Shown here: piece by piece, positions 1 to 5,887 of the stretch
Position numbering within the stretch: the stretch's first letter is position 1
How the letters are laid out: every line of letters starts with the position of its first letter
NCBI GenBank assembly: GCA_027489415.1
Contig: JAIXZU010000131.1
Coordinates: 1-21,625 of the forward strand
Length of the DNA stretch: 21,625 nt
Direction: 5' to 3'
From: Alphaproteobacteria bacterium
GTDB lineage: Bacteria > Pseudomonadota > Alphaproteobacteria > UBA2136 > UBA6156
Made by a program: the position numbers and the translations under genes
Notes under the pieces: generated by a model
The model's database searches: none
Told to the model about the DNA's origin: nothing
The model's input: the letters and a program-made list of their open reading frames with translations, nothing else

Positions 1-414
1 CCGCTTCAGCCGCACAATCGCCTGAACGTAGCCTTCACTCTCAGCCCAACCAGTTCCCGTGGTGGGCACTTCGTAGAAGCTGATCTCCACCTTCAACTTC
101 CGCTGCAACAGCGTCACCACGCGGTCAAGGCCTGGCGTTACCTGAAGCTGCGCCAGAAACCGGCCCAGCTTCATCACCTGAAACTTCACCATCTCGTTGC
201 GCTGGTCCTTCTTCTTGGCGCGCTCGGCCTTCACCAGCCGGGTCACTTCGGCCCCGAACTCTTCCAGCCCTTGCAGCCAGCGGGCATACTGGTCGCGGCG
301 CCGGAGTTCCTCTTCAGCCGCCTTGGCCGCGGCCAGCTGCTGCCGTTGCAGGTCTTCCAGTCGTTCAGTTTCAATATCCGCCAAATCGAAGGGCGAAAGC
401 ATAAGCTGTGTCAT
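1..414 (-). CDS. Hypothetical coiled-coil protein, N-terminal 138 residues (gene runs off the left edge)
   Basis: The minus strand is open from an ATG at 414 to the window edge, so the C-terminus lies outside. The protein starts MTQLMLSPFDLADIETERLE and continues with a long charged helical stretch rich in Ala, Glu, Arg, Lys and Gln (about residues 15-85), likely a coiled coil. A more globular part follows, with alternating hydrophobic residues (VVTLLQRKLKVEISFYEVPT). There is no signal peptide or membrane segment. The start is supported by GGGAGA six bases upstream of the ATG. I do not recognise the family and offer no function. Other-frame readings of this stretch are less plausible because this frame is uninterrupted and has a ribosome binding site. 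Confidence 0.6.
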   Translation of the reverse strand, partial: MTQLMLSPFDLADIETERLEDLQRQQLAAAKAAEEELRRRDQYARWLQGLEEFGAEVTRLVKAERAKKKDQRNEMVKFQVMKLGRFLAQLQVTPGLDRVVTLLQRKLKVEISFYEVPTTGTGWAESEGYVQAIVRLKR

Positions 415-450
415 CAGATGTCTCCCACGGTCAAAATCAACCACCCCAAA

Positions 451-479
451 AGTATACGCAAACCCCTAAAAACACAAGT
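451..479 (-). promoter_or_regulatory. Possible promoter of the left-edge gene
   Basis: On the minus strand TATACT (451-456) is a good -10 hexamer, with ACTTGT 17 bases upstream as a weak -35. A transcript would start near 444 and give a leader of about 30 nt before the ATG at 414. This rests on hexamer similarity only. Confidence 0.3.
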
Positions 480-483
480 TAAT

Positions 484-504
484 ACCCAACACTCAACACA
501 AAAC
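484..504. repeat. Heptamer tandem repeat, three units (ACCCAAC, ACTCAAC, ACAAAAC)
   Basis: Three consecutive 7-base units lie between the terminator of the small gene 520-750 and the promoter of the left-edge gene. The ACCCAAC and ACTCAAC units are identical to those inside midA (1503, 1660) and glmU (20926). The third unit is degenerate. Confidence 0.6.
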
Positions 505-506
505 GC

Positions 507-531
507 AAAAAAAGGAGCCCTACGGGGCTCC
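507..531 (-). terminator. Rho-independent terminator of the 76-aa gene
   Basis: A perfect 7-bp stem GGAGCCC/GGGCTCC with a 4-base loop (514-531) is followed on the minus strand by seven T (507-513). The stop codon of the gene (520-522) lies inside the stem. Confidence 0.85.
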
Positions 532-750
532 CTCCAAAGGCACATCGAAATACGCCATCTCCTCGGCCAGCAACTGCTCAATCGCCTTACCGGGTTCATG
601 AAAAAGCGCGGGCCGTCGCCGCTCAAAAAACGAATCCGGCGGCATATCCGGGTCAATCCGGCGCAGTGCGCGGTAAGGTGCAAATCGTACCGCCCGTTCC
701 GCCATCTCGCGGTAAAACCGCTGCGCAGGGCTCTCCATCAAAATTGTCAT
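520..750 (-). CDS. Small hypothetical protein, 76 aa
   Basis: A complete short gene with three supports: a strong ribosome binding site (GGGGAGGA, 757-763 region, about 6 bases before the ATG), an open frame, and a rho-independent terminator overlapping its stop codon. The product is soluble and charged. It begins MTILMESPAQRFYREMAERA and contains the acidic/aromatic segment DPDMPPDSFFERRRPALFHE. There is no signal peptide, membrane helix or cysteine motif. I do not recognise the family. It appears to be transcribed alone, since the DNA upstream (751-1043) holds no other minus-strand gene. Confidence 0.65.
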   Translation of the reverse strand: MTILMESPAQRFYREMAERAVRFAPYRALRRIDPDMPPDSFFERRRPALFHEPGKAIEQLLAEEMAYFDVPLEGAP

Positions 751-1043
751 ACAAATCCTCCCCTCAGAGAAAAAACGTCGGATGTCTCATCAAACAGGCC
801 CCCACCCTACCCCCAACCGCCCCGAAACTCAACCCAAAGGCCCCTCGCCTATCCGCTTACCACCCACTTTCCTTACATTTTCCCATCATGGTAAACAAAA
901 AACGGCCCTCACAGCCAAAATCAAAAATTCACTTACCATTACTCACCACGCATTCACCAGCCCTCAAAATTCCACATACGCAACAATTATAACAAAACCC
1001 AATAAAATAATTCCAAGTAAGAAAACAATGGGGACGAAAAAAT
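751..1043. other. Intergenic region, A+C-rich on the plus strand, no gene seen
   Basis: Between the divergent 76-aa gene and midA lie about 290 bases with very little G on the plus strand, first C-rich (780-860) and then A-rich (890-1040). Several frames are open only because stop codons are rare in this composition. They have no ribosome binding sites and are not called. It should hold the promoters of both flanking genes, but I see no convincing hexamer pair. Confidence 0.5.
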
Positions 1044-1078
1044 CTAACCTCTAACCTCTAACTTCTGATAACTATAAC
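1044..1078. repeat. Heptamer tandem array directly upstream of midA
   Basis: Five units in perfect 7-base phase: CTAACCT, CTAACCT, CTAACTT, then the degenerate CTGATAA and CTATAAC. The array ends 3 bases before the midA ATG at 1082, where the ribosome binding site would be, and no purine-rich site is present. The last unit supplies TATAAC, which could act as a -10 hexamer. Confidence 0.85.
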
Positions 1079-1081
1079 GCA

Positions 1082-2104
1082 ATGACAACCCCGCTCGCCG
1101 CCCTCCTCCGCGCCCAAATCAAGGCCACCGGCCCCATCACGGTGGAGGAATACATGGAAAAATGCCTCTACCACCCAGAATACGGCTATTATACAAACGG
1201 TTACAACTTCTCCACTACCCCACCAAGAGACTTCACCACCGCCCCCGAACTCACCCCCCTCTTCGGCGCCACCCTAGCCAACTGGGTGGCCCGCCAATGG
1301 CAAGCCCACGGCCAACCAACACCCTTTACCCTCATGGAATGCGGCCCCGGCCGCGGCACGCTCATGCACAGCCTTTTACAGCACCTACAAACCGCCCATC
1401 CTCAATGCTACAGCGCCGCCCAACCCCTCCTCATCGAAACCTCGCCCCACCTCACCACTCTCCAAAAACAAACCCTCGCCCCCTTCCCCCAAACCGAATG
1501 GCACTCAACACCCAACACTCAACACTCAACACCCATCATCCTGATAGCCAACGAACTCCTCGACGCCTTCCCCCACAGCCAGATAATCCAAGCCGACGGC
1601 CGCATCCAACCCCGCACCATCACCATAAACGAAGCAGATGAACTCAACTTCACCGACCAACTCAACACCCAACACCCAACACTCAACACTCGTATTACCG
1701 AGCACTCCCCCCAAATGCGTACCTGGCTCCAAAGCCTCCCGCAATCCTTGCTAGCAGCCGTGTTCCTGGACTACGGCGCCACCACCGAAGGCCCGACGGG
1801 GGACACTCTCCAAGCCCTCCACCACCACCAGAAAGTCAGCGTCTTCCACCTGCCGGGGGAAACCGACCTCACTACCCACGTCAATTTCCACAACGTCACC
1901 AATGCGTTAGCCGAATCCCACCCCCATCTCGAAGCCCTTCCAGTGGAGCACCTCGCCCCATTCCTCCTGAACCACGGCCTCGCTTCGCTGGCCCTTGCAC
2001 AAGCGCCACACCCCCACACGGATACCGTGCTCCACCGCTTGCTTCACCCCACACAAATGGGCACGCTGTTCAAAGTGCAATGTTTTACTCGGCGTCGCCC
2101 ATGA
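1082..2104 (+). CDS. midA: SAM-dependent methyltransferase, MidA/NDUFAF7 family (COG1565, DUF185)
   Basis: This 340-aa protein is the bacterial relative of mitochondrial NDUFAF7, a protein arginine methyltransferase needed for complex I assembly; the bacterial substrate is not established. Family hallmarks in order are GPITVEEYMEKCLYHPEYGYY (residues 17-37), DFTTAPELTPLFG (about 50-62), the SAM-binding loop ECGPGRGTLM (about 87-96) and NELLDAFP (about 156-163). The C-terminal part ends near VQCFTRRRP. The stop overlaps the start of pgeF (ATGA), so the two are translationally coupled, a common alphaproteobacterial arrangement. Two heptamer arrays lie inside the gene in frame, adding Pro/Thr/Asn/Gln/His-rich peptides around residues 141-152 and 193-204. 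No Shine-Dalgarno is visible because the upstream sequence is itself a heptamer array. Confidence 0.93.
   Translation: MTTPLAALLRAQIKATGPITVEEYMEKCLYHPEYGYYTNGYNFSTTPPRDFTTAPELTPLFGATLANWVARQWQAHGQPTPFTLMECGPGRGTLMHSLLQHLQTAHPQCYSAAQPLLIETSPHLTTLQKQTLAPFPQTEWHSTPNTQHSTPIILIANELLDAFPHSQIIQADGRIQPRTITINEADELNFTDQLNTQHPTLNTRITEHSPQMRTWLQSLPQSLLAAVFLDYGATTEGPTGDTLQALHHHQKVSVFHLPGETDLTTHVNFHNVTNALAESHPHLEALPVEHLAPFLLNHGLASLALAQAPHPHTDTVLHRLLHPTQMGTLFKVQCFTRRRP
1503..1537. repeat. Heptamer tandem array inside midA (first)
   Basis: Five 7-base units: ACTCAAC, ACCCAAC, ACTCAAC, ACTCAAC, ACCCATC. Because 7 is not a multiple of 3 the array is read in all three phases, giving STPNTQHSTP just before the conserved IANELLDAFP motif. 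It encodes an insertion-like loop. Confidence 0.85.
1660..1694. repeat. Heptamer tandem array inside midA (second)
   Basis: ACTCAAC, ACCCAAC, ACCCAAC, ACTCAAC and a degenerate ACTCGTA in phase, encoding LNTQHPTLNTRI. It has the same unit family as 1503-1537 and lies about 120 bases downstream of it. Confidence 0.85.
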
Positions 2105-2778
2105 AACTACCCCCTGCCGGTTATCTAACCGCCAAAAAACCTATGCCCCACTGCGAACACATCTTCGGCACCCGTGCGGGCACGTCCATTGGCGCGGCTA
2201 CTGAACGCCTCGGCCCTATCGCGCATATGCATCAGGTCCACGGCAACCGCATCGTCTACGCCGAAACCGCTGGAATGTACGAGGACTGCGACGCGATCTT
2301 CACGGACCAACCCGGCCTCTGGCTCGCCGTCAAAACGGCGGACTGCACCCCCGTCCTCATCTCCTCCCCCCACGCCGTCGCCGCCGTGCACTTAGGCTGG
2401 CGCAGCACGCAGCAAAACCTGCTCACCATCGCCATTCAAACCCTCTGCCACGATTACTCCCAATCACCGGAGGACCTCCACCTCGCCCTCGGCCCCTCCC
2501 TCAGCCAACCGAATTTCGAAGTCGAAACCACGTTTATGGACTACTTCACAGTCCCCAATCCCCAGCGTTTCTTCAGCTCGGGAAAGGACGAAAGCCACGT
2601 CCAGATGGACCTCAAAGGCATCATCCGCGCCCAAGCCATGGCGGAAGGCGTGCTGGACATCCACATCCACACCCTCCCCAACTGCACTTATTCCGAATCT
2701 GAAACATTCCACTCCTACCGCCGGGACAAAGCCAACGCCGGCCGCCAGCTATCCTTCATCCAATTAACCCAAAACTAA
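2101..2778 (+). CDS. pgeF: Peptidoglycan editing factor PgeF / multicopper polyphenol oxidoreductase (YfiH, laccase-domain family)
   Basis: A 225-aa protein of the YfiH family. E. coli PgeF prevents misincorporation of L-Ser for L-Ala in peptidoglycan precursors; other members have purine nucleoside or laccase-like activity through a metal site. Family motifs visible are HQVHGNRIVYA (about residues 43-53), the metal-site segment VKTADCTPVLI (about 82-92) with its Asp-Cys, and AAVHLGWRST (about 98-107), supplying the conserved His and Cys ligands. Later come LGPSL and the C-terminal tail SYRRDKANAGRQLSFIQL. I chose the ATG at 2101 because it overlaps the midA stop as ATGA. An in-frame ATG at 2080 would only add seven residues inside midA. 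Confidence 0.92.
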   Translation: MKLPPAGYLTAKKPMPHCEHIFGTRAGTSIGAATERLGPIAHMHQVHGNRIVYAETAGMYEDCDAIFTDQPGLWLAVKTADCTPVLISSPHAVAAVHLGWRSTQQNLLTIAIQTLCHDYSQSPEDLHLALGPSLSQPNFEVETTFMDYFTVPNPQRFFSSGKDESHVQMDLKGIIRAQAMAEGVLDIHIHTLPNCTYSESETFHSYRRDKANAGRQLSFIQLTQN

Positions 2779-2786
2779 TCAATATC

Positions 2787-3194
2787 TTACTTAAGTGGCG
2801 GCAACCGCGTTGCAATGTGCGGCACAAGCTCCGGCACGTCCCCGCAGGAAAGTTTACCATCCTCGCGCAGCCCGTACCGTCTCAATAATTCCAGAAGTTT
2901 AAGCTCGTCTTTTTCAGGCTCAAACTGGTTCATCACATAACTAAACCGCCCTTCGCCCATCAGCCCCACGCTACAACATCCCGCAGCCGCCCCACCGCCC
3001 GTTAGGCAGTCGCAGCCACCAAGGCAGTTCACACCCGTCACCACCACGTTGTCGTTGTCCAGCTTGGCCTTCAGCTCCTTGAACCACGCCCGCCCCATCG
3101 CCTCCGGCGTATGCATGCGGCCCACCTCGCGGTCACAATTAAGGCACACAATCAGCTGGATGATACCCGTTTCAGGCCCGCAGGAACTTGTCAT
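2787..3194 (-). CDS. DUF1636 family metal-binding protein (probable [2Fe-2S], thioredoxin-like)
   Basis: A 135-aa protein with the DUF1636 layout. It has CLNCDRE near the N-terminus, CLGGCDCL in the middle, the conserved GRFSYVMNQFEPEKDEL segment, and the C-terminal DGKLSCGDVPEL ... RLPPLK. The four main cysteines (CxxC and CxxxC) resemble thioredoxin-like [2Fe-2S] ferredoxins. The family's role is unproven; metal or cobalamin-related roles have been suggested by context in other genomes. The middle also carries extra cysteines (GGCDCL and GCCSVG). I start at the ATG at 3194 (MTSSCGPETG) because GGTGGGGG lies just upstream; a longer reading from 3263 adds an unlike segment. It ends 8 bases from convergent pgeF and diverges from the exported-protein gene at 3278. 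A paralogue is at 3989-4357. Confidence 0.8.
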   Translation of the reverse strand: MTSSCGPETGIIQLIVCLNCDREVGRMHTPEAMGRAWFKELKAKLDNDNVVVTGVNCLGGCDCLTGGGAAAGCCSVGLMGEGRFSYVMNQFEPEKDELKLLELLRRYGLREDGKLSCGDVPELVPHIATRLPPLK

Positions 3195-3277
3195 ACCCCC
3201 ACCATATGCTAAACATGGCATAACCAAGAAACAAAATTTAACCTTTCCCATCCGCACTCTCACTACAGGAGGAAGCC

Positions 3278-3931
3278 ATGCGCTTCATCATCGCCTGCCT
3301 CGCAGCCTGCATGGTTTTGCTCGGCATCACCGGCACCGCCTTTGCATCCGCTCATAGCTCTGCCGAGGTCACGACCGCAAATGGTCTGCCTCTCGCACCG
3401 CTCAAGCACGCTCAGGTCGAACCGCTCTTCCAGCACTTCCCGGAAATCATGGCGGCCGCCCACAAGGCGACCAACAACCAGGACTGGCAGGGCAAGGAAC
3501 GCAACGAGTTCAACGACGTCTTCGCCTTCACGCGTAACACCTACCGTAACGCACTCTGGGGCTATGCCCCGGGGGATGTCCTGAACTCCGATGCCAACCC
3601 GTGGCACCTGCCCACCCACGCTTACCTGCGTGGCGGCTACGAGCTCCTTGAACGTCTGCGCAACGCCCATCCGGCGGACCCTGACATCAACGCGCTCTAC
3701 ACCAAGGTCAACAACGCCATGTTCGGCCTGATGGGCACCTGCTACTACAGCAGCACGCCCTTCAGCACCACGGACGACGTCCGTCCGGACTGGTCGCGCA
3801 CGGAACTCCCGCCGCTGGTCTTCCAGACCGGCCTGTTCCTCACCTTGCTGGCCGCTGCGGTCGCCAGCATCGCTGTGGCAGCCGCGCGCAACAGGCCCCA
3901 GCCTTACGCCCGCCAGCTGAAAATCAGCTAG
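3278..3931 (+). CDS. Exported protein with C-terminal membrane anchor, unknown function
   Basis: A 217-aa protein preceded by a strong ribosome binding site (AGGAGGAAGCC before the ATG). The N-terminus is a signal peptide (basic MRF, hydrophobic IIACLAACMVLLGITGTAF, AxA-type cleavage near FASA). About 150 polar residues rich in Asn, Asp, His and aromatics follow, including NRNALWGYAPGDVLN-like aromatic segments and HLPTHAYLRGGYELLERLRN. A single C-terminal transmembrane helix (LFLTLLAAAVASIAVAAA, about residues 187-204) ends in a short basic tail. The likely topology is a periplasmic domain anchored at its C-terminus. I do not recognise the family. It is flanked by the two DUF1636 paralogues and ends at a strong terminator, so it is probably a single-gene unit. 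Confidence 0.8.
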   Translation: MRFIIACLAACMVLLGITGTAFASAHSSAEVTTANGLPLAPLKHAQVEPLFQHFPEIMAAAHKATNNQDWQGKERNEFNDVFAFTRNTYRNALWGYAPGDVLNSDANPWHLPTHAYLRGGYELLERLRNAHPADPDINALYTKVNNAMFGLMGTCYYSSTPFSTTDDVRPDWSRTELPPLVFQTGLFLTLLAAAVASIAVAAARNRPQPYARQLKIS

Positions 3932-3937
3932 CAACTC

Positions 3938-3972
3938 ATGTTCCCCGCCATTCGTGGCGGGGAACATTTTTT
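3938..3972 (+). terminator. Strong rho-independent terminator
   Basis: A 12-bp perfect stem (ATGTTCCCCGCC, 3938-3949, with its complement at 3956-3967), a 6-base loop and a run of T (3967-3972). It starts 6 bases after the stop codon at 3931. Confidence 0.92.
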
Positions 3973-3973
3973 A

Positions 3974-3982
3974 TGCTATAAC
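3974..3982 (+). promoter_or_regulatory. Extended -10 promoter element before the second DUF1636 gene
   Basis: TGCTATAAC (TGn plus TATAAC) lies right after the upstream terminator. The -10 ends at 3982 and the ATG is at 3989, so the expected transcription start falls on the start codon. No Shine-Dalgarno is present. No good -35 is visible; the position would lie in the terminator stem. Confidence 0.5.
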
Positions 3983-3988
3983 GCCCCC

Positions 3989-4357
3989 ATGAACACCCCC
4001 GACGCCACCCTCACCATCTGTTCCACATGTGGAATGGTCAAGGACCCCACCACCGGCACCAAACCCACCAACCCCCAGTCGGAACTCTTAGCCACTCAAC
4101 TTACTGAATTACTGAAAGAATACCCCGTCAAAATCCGCCTCAGCAAGTGCCTGAGCATGTGCGACACGCCCATCGCCTGGGCCCTCCAATCCCCCACCCT
4201 CCACACCACCGCCCTCGCCCCAGCAAGCACGGCGGAGGACCTCGCCGCCGCCGCCATCCTCTATCTCAGCAGCACGGCGGACAAGAAAATGAACAAACGC
4301 GAACTCCCCCCCGCCCTTATCCACACCATCAAAAGCAGAATCCCTCCCCTCACCTAA
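3989..4357 (+). CDS. DUF1636 family metal-binding protein, second paralogue
   Basis: A 122-aa protein sharing the DUF1636 plan with 2787-3194. It has ICSTCGMVKD (CxxC) at the N-terminus, LSKCLSMCDTPIAWAL (CLxxC) in the middle, and a C-terminal ELPPALIHTIKSRIPPLT matching the PEL...RLPPLK end of the paralogue. It lacks the extra cysteines, so the minimal four-Cys set is kept. The ATG at 3989 is preferred to an upstream in-frame ATG at 3938, because 3938 lies in the terminator stem. An extended -10 places the transcript start at this ATG, so it may be leaderless. Function is unknown; an iron-sulfur role is inferred from the cysteine spacing. Confidence 0.78.
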   Translation: MNTPDATLTICSTCGMVKDPTTGTKPTNPQSELLATQLTELLKEYPVKIRLSKCLSMCDTPIAWALQSPTLHTTALAPASTAEDLAAAAILYLSSTADKKMNKRELPPALIHTIKSRIPPLT

Positions 4358-4365
4358 CACAAACA

Positions 4366-4389
4366 CCAAAAAAGGCCCGAAAGGGCCTT
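4366..4389 (-). terminator. Hairpin terminator facing the minus strand (possibly bidirectional)
   Basis: AGGCCC/GGGCCT stem with a GAAA loop (4373-4388), followed on the minus strand by seven T. On the plus strand it follows the DUF1636 stop by 15 bases but has only a weak T tract (TTATAAAA). It could serve the convergent genes on both sides. Confidence 0.75.
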
Positions 4390-4428
4390 ATAAAACGGCG
4401 CGCAGCGACGTCTCTCAGAACGCCGCCA

Positions 4429-4533
4429 GCACGCGGCTGAAATGGTTCCTGAGTGCTTTTTGGCGAACCGCCGAATACATAAGGAGTATTTCAGGTTCGC
4501 CAAAAAGTGCTCAGGGGCCGTTTCAGACCGTGC
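4429..4533 (-). repeat. Dispersed long palindrome, copy 1 (3' of yceI)
   Basis: About 105 bp that fold almost end to end into one hairpin. Outer stem: GCACG...GGCTGAAATGG with CCGTTTCAGACCGTGC. Middle stem: CCTGAGTGCTTTTTGGCGAACC with GGTTCGCCAAAAAGTGCTCAGG. Apex: AATAC...GTATT. It starts 5 bases after the yceI stop codon in the direction of transcription. It is homologous to 5769-5876 and 10642-10748 but the most divergent of the three, with paired changes that keep the stem. Confidence 0.85.
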
Positions 4534-4538
4534 CCCTC

Positions 4539-5195
4539 CTATTTTTTCGTGAACTCAACAGCAAACTGCACTGCCACTTCATCACCAACCATCGGCACCA
4601 TCACACCCATACCAAAGTCACTGCGCTTAATGGTCAGTGTCCCGTCAAAACCAATGCGCGGGCCGCCACCGAACGGGCTCTCACCATGTCCATTGAACAC
4701 CACATCCATCACCACGGGCTTGGTCACGCCTTTCAGGCTGAGCATCCCGTGCAGCTTACCGGTATCCTTGCCTTGGGCGTTCTTGCCAGTCACTTCAATC
4801 TTGGTGCTGGTGAAAGTGATGCTCGGGTACTTATCAGCATCAAAAAAGTCAGCTTTTTCAAGCTTTTCATCAAGGGCATCAACATTAGTGTCGGCGCTTT
4901 CGGCCTTAATCGTCATCACCACACCGCTCTTGCTCAGGTCGGCAGGGTTCACGGTCGCGGTGCCACTCATTTCCTCAAAGCGGCCGATAAAGCTGCTGAA
5001 ACCAAGGTGGTCAACACGCCACGTAATACCCGCATGGGTCTGGTCCAGAACGTAGGTACCGGCAACTGCGGTTTTGTAGTCCAGCACGGGGCCGGCGTAA
5101 GCGGGCGCGGCGGGCTTGGCATCGGCAGCAAAGCCAACACTGGCCATTCCGGCAGCCACCAGCAAACCGGTCATCAAAAGCGTTTTCGTCATCAT
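4539..5195 (-). CDS. YceI family periplasmic lipid-binding protein
   Basis: A 218-aa protein. Residues 1-23 form a signal peptide (MMTKTLLMTGLLVAAGMASVGFAA). The mature part is the YceI beta-barrel that binds isoprenoid-type lipids in other bacteria. Family features include YVLDQTHAGITWRVDHLGFSS (about 48-68), the central FFDADKYPSITFTST, LSLKGVTKPVVMDVVFNG, and IGFDGTLTIKRSDFGMG near the C-terminus. AGAGGGG upstream supports the MMTK start, though the second ATG is possible. It is transcribed alone, with a palindromic element and a hairpin terminator downstream. The exact physiological ligand cannot be told from sequence. Confidence 0.92.
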   Translation of the reverse strand: MMTKTLLMTGLLVAAGMASVGFAADAKPAAPAYAGPVLDYKTAVAGTYVLDQTHAGITWRVDHLGFSSFIGRFEEMSGTATVNPADLSKSGVVMTIKAESADTNVDALDEKLEKADFFDADKYPSITFTSTKIEVTGKNAQGKDTGKLHGMLSLKGVTKPVVMDVVFNGHGESPFGGGPRIGFDGTLTIKRSDFGMGVMVPMVGDEVAVQFAVEFTKK

Positions 5196-5340
5196 GGAAG
5201 TTTCCCCTCTGTTATTGTCAACTTGCCCAAATCAAACCTTATCCCGCCCCTCAAAGCAAGCAAATAAAACCTCCAAAAGCGCACAATTTCAGCATCCTAG
5301 GTAACATTCATGTAACCACCTACGGAACAAATGGCATCCA

Positions 5341-5383
5341 TAAAAAAACGGTGGCGGAAAGGGTTACCCCATTCCGCCACCGT
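5341..5383 (-). terminator. Strong terminator of the 62-aa gene
   Basis: A 12-bp perfect stem (ACGGTGGCGGAA, 5348-5359, and its complement at 5372-5383) with a 12-base loop, followed on the minus strand by seven T (5342-5348). It starts 9 bases after the stop codon of the 62-aa gene. Confidence 0.9.
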
Positions 5384-5392
5384 CACCGGAAA

Positions 5393-5581
5393 TCAGCTTT
5401 CCCGGGCCAGCTTGGCCAGCTGTTCAAGGCTGGAACCAGCCCCAAAATAGCCGGAAACCAAAGCCCGTTCGCCGATATTCGGCTTGTCCCTCGTCAGAGA
5501 GGAATGAACGTCCGGATTGCCGGACTGCGATGCTCCCCAAGCCCGGGAAGCTAAAGACGCCTGTTTATTCGAGTCACCCAT
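5393..5581 (-). CDS. Small hypothetical protein, 62 aa
   Basis: A short frame from ATG 5581 to TGA 5393-5395, starting MGDSNKQASLASRAWGASQS and ending LEQLAKLARES. It is polar, rich in Ser, Ala and Gly, and has no signal peptide or membrane segment. Support comes from GGGAGA upstream of the ATG and a very strong terminator 9 bases after the stop. A longer reading to 5731 (112 aa) adds a basic segment without a ribosome binding site. I do not recognise the family. The transcript could alternatively be a structured RNA, but the tidy start, stop and terminator spacing favour a protein. Confidence 0.55.
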   Translation of the reverse strand: MGDSNKQASLASRAWGASQSGNPDVHSSLTRDKPNIGERALVSGYFGAGSSLEQLAKLARES

Positions 5582-5768
5582 CAAAGAGGTCTCCCGCAAA
5601 AAAGGAAAAGGCCCAATGCCTTTCCACCCCTCTAAAATAGGCCCCCTCTCCCCATTCCGCAACCCCCTCATAAAATACCATGCGCAGCATTCCTTTTGGC
5701 GCACCGTATGGCCGAAGGCCATAACCCGCAAAGCGCCAACCGCCGCAGGCGGAATCTCAGGGCTGCAC
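5582..5768. other. Intergenic region with two short hairpins
   Basis: Upstream of the 62-aa gene. It holds a perfect TATGGCC/GGCCATA hairpin (5707-5723) and a CCGCC/GGCGG hairpin (about 5741-5753) shortly before palindrome copy 2. The bases just left of the palindrome (GGAATCTCAGGGCTGCAC) resemble the left flanks of the other two copies. No gene is seen. Confidence 0.45.
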
Positions 5769-5876
5769 GCGCGAGGCTATAAACGGTCATCCGGGTAATG
5801 TTTTGGCGGGTCGCCTAATACACTGGAAGTATTTCAGACCCGCCAAAACTTATCCGGGGGCCGTTTTAGCCCGCGC
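5769..5876 (-). repeat. Dispersed long palindrome, copy 2 (3' of uvrC)
   Basis: About 108 bp. Outer arms GCGCGAGGCTATAAACGG and CCGTTTTAGCCCGCGC pair. The middle stem is CCGGGTAATGTTTTGGCGGG with CCCGCCAAAACTTATCCGG. The apex is AATAC...AGTATT. It begins 11 bases after the uvrC stop codon. The outer arms and apex are nearly identical to copy 3, while the middle stem differs on both arms together. Confidence 0.88.
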
Positions 5877-5887
5877 CTAAATGAGGG

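Noticed and set aside
2080..2100. Upstream start codon for pgeF
   Set aside because: The ATG at 2101 overlaps the midA stop as ATGA and matches family N-termini; 2080 adds residues encoded by midA in another frame.
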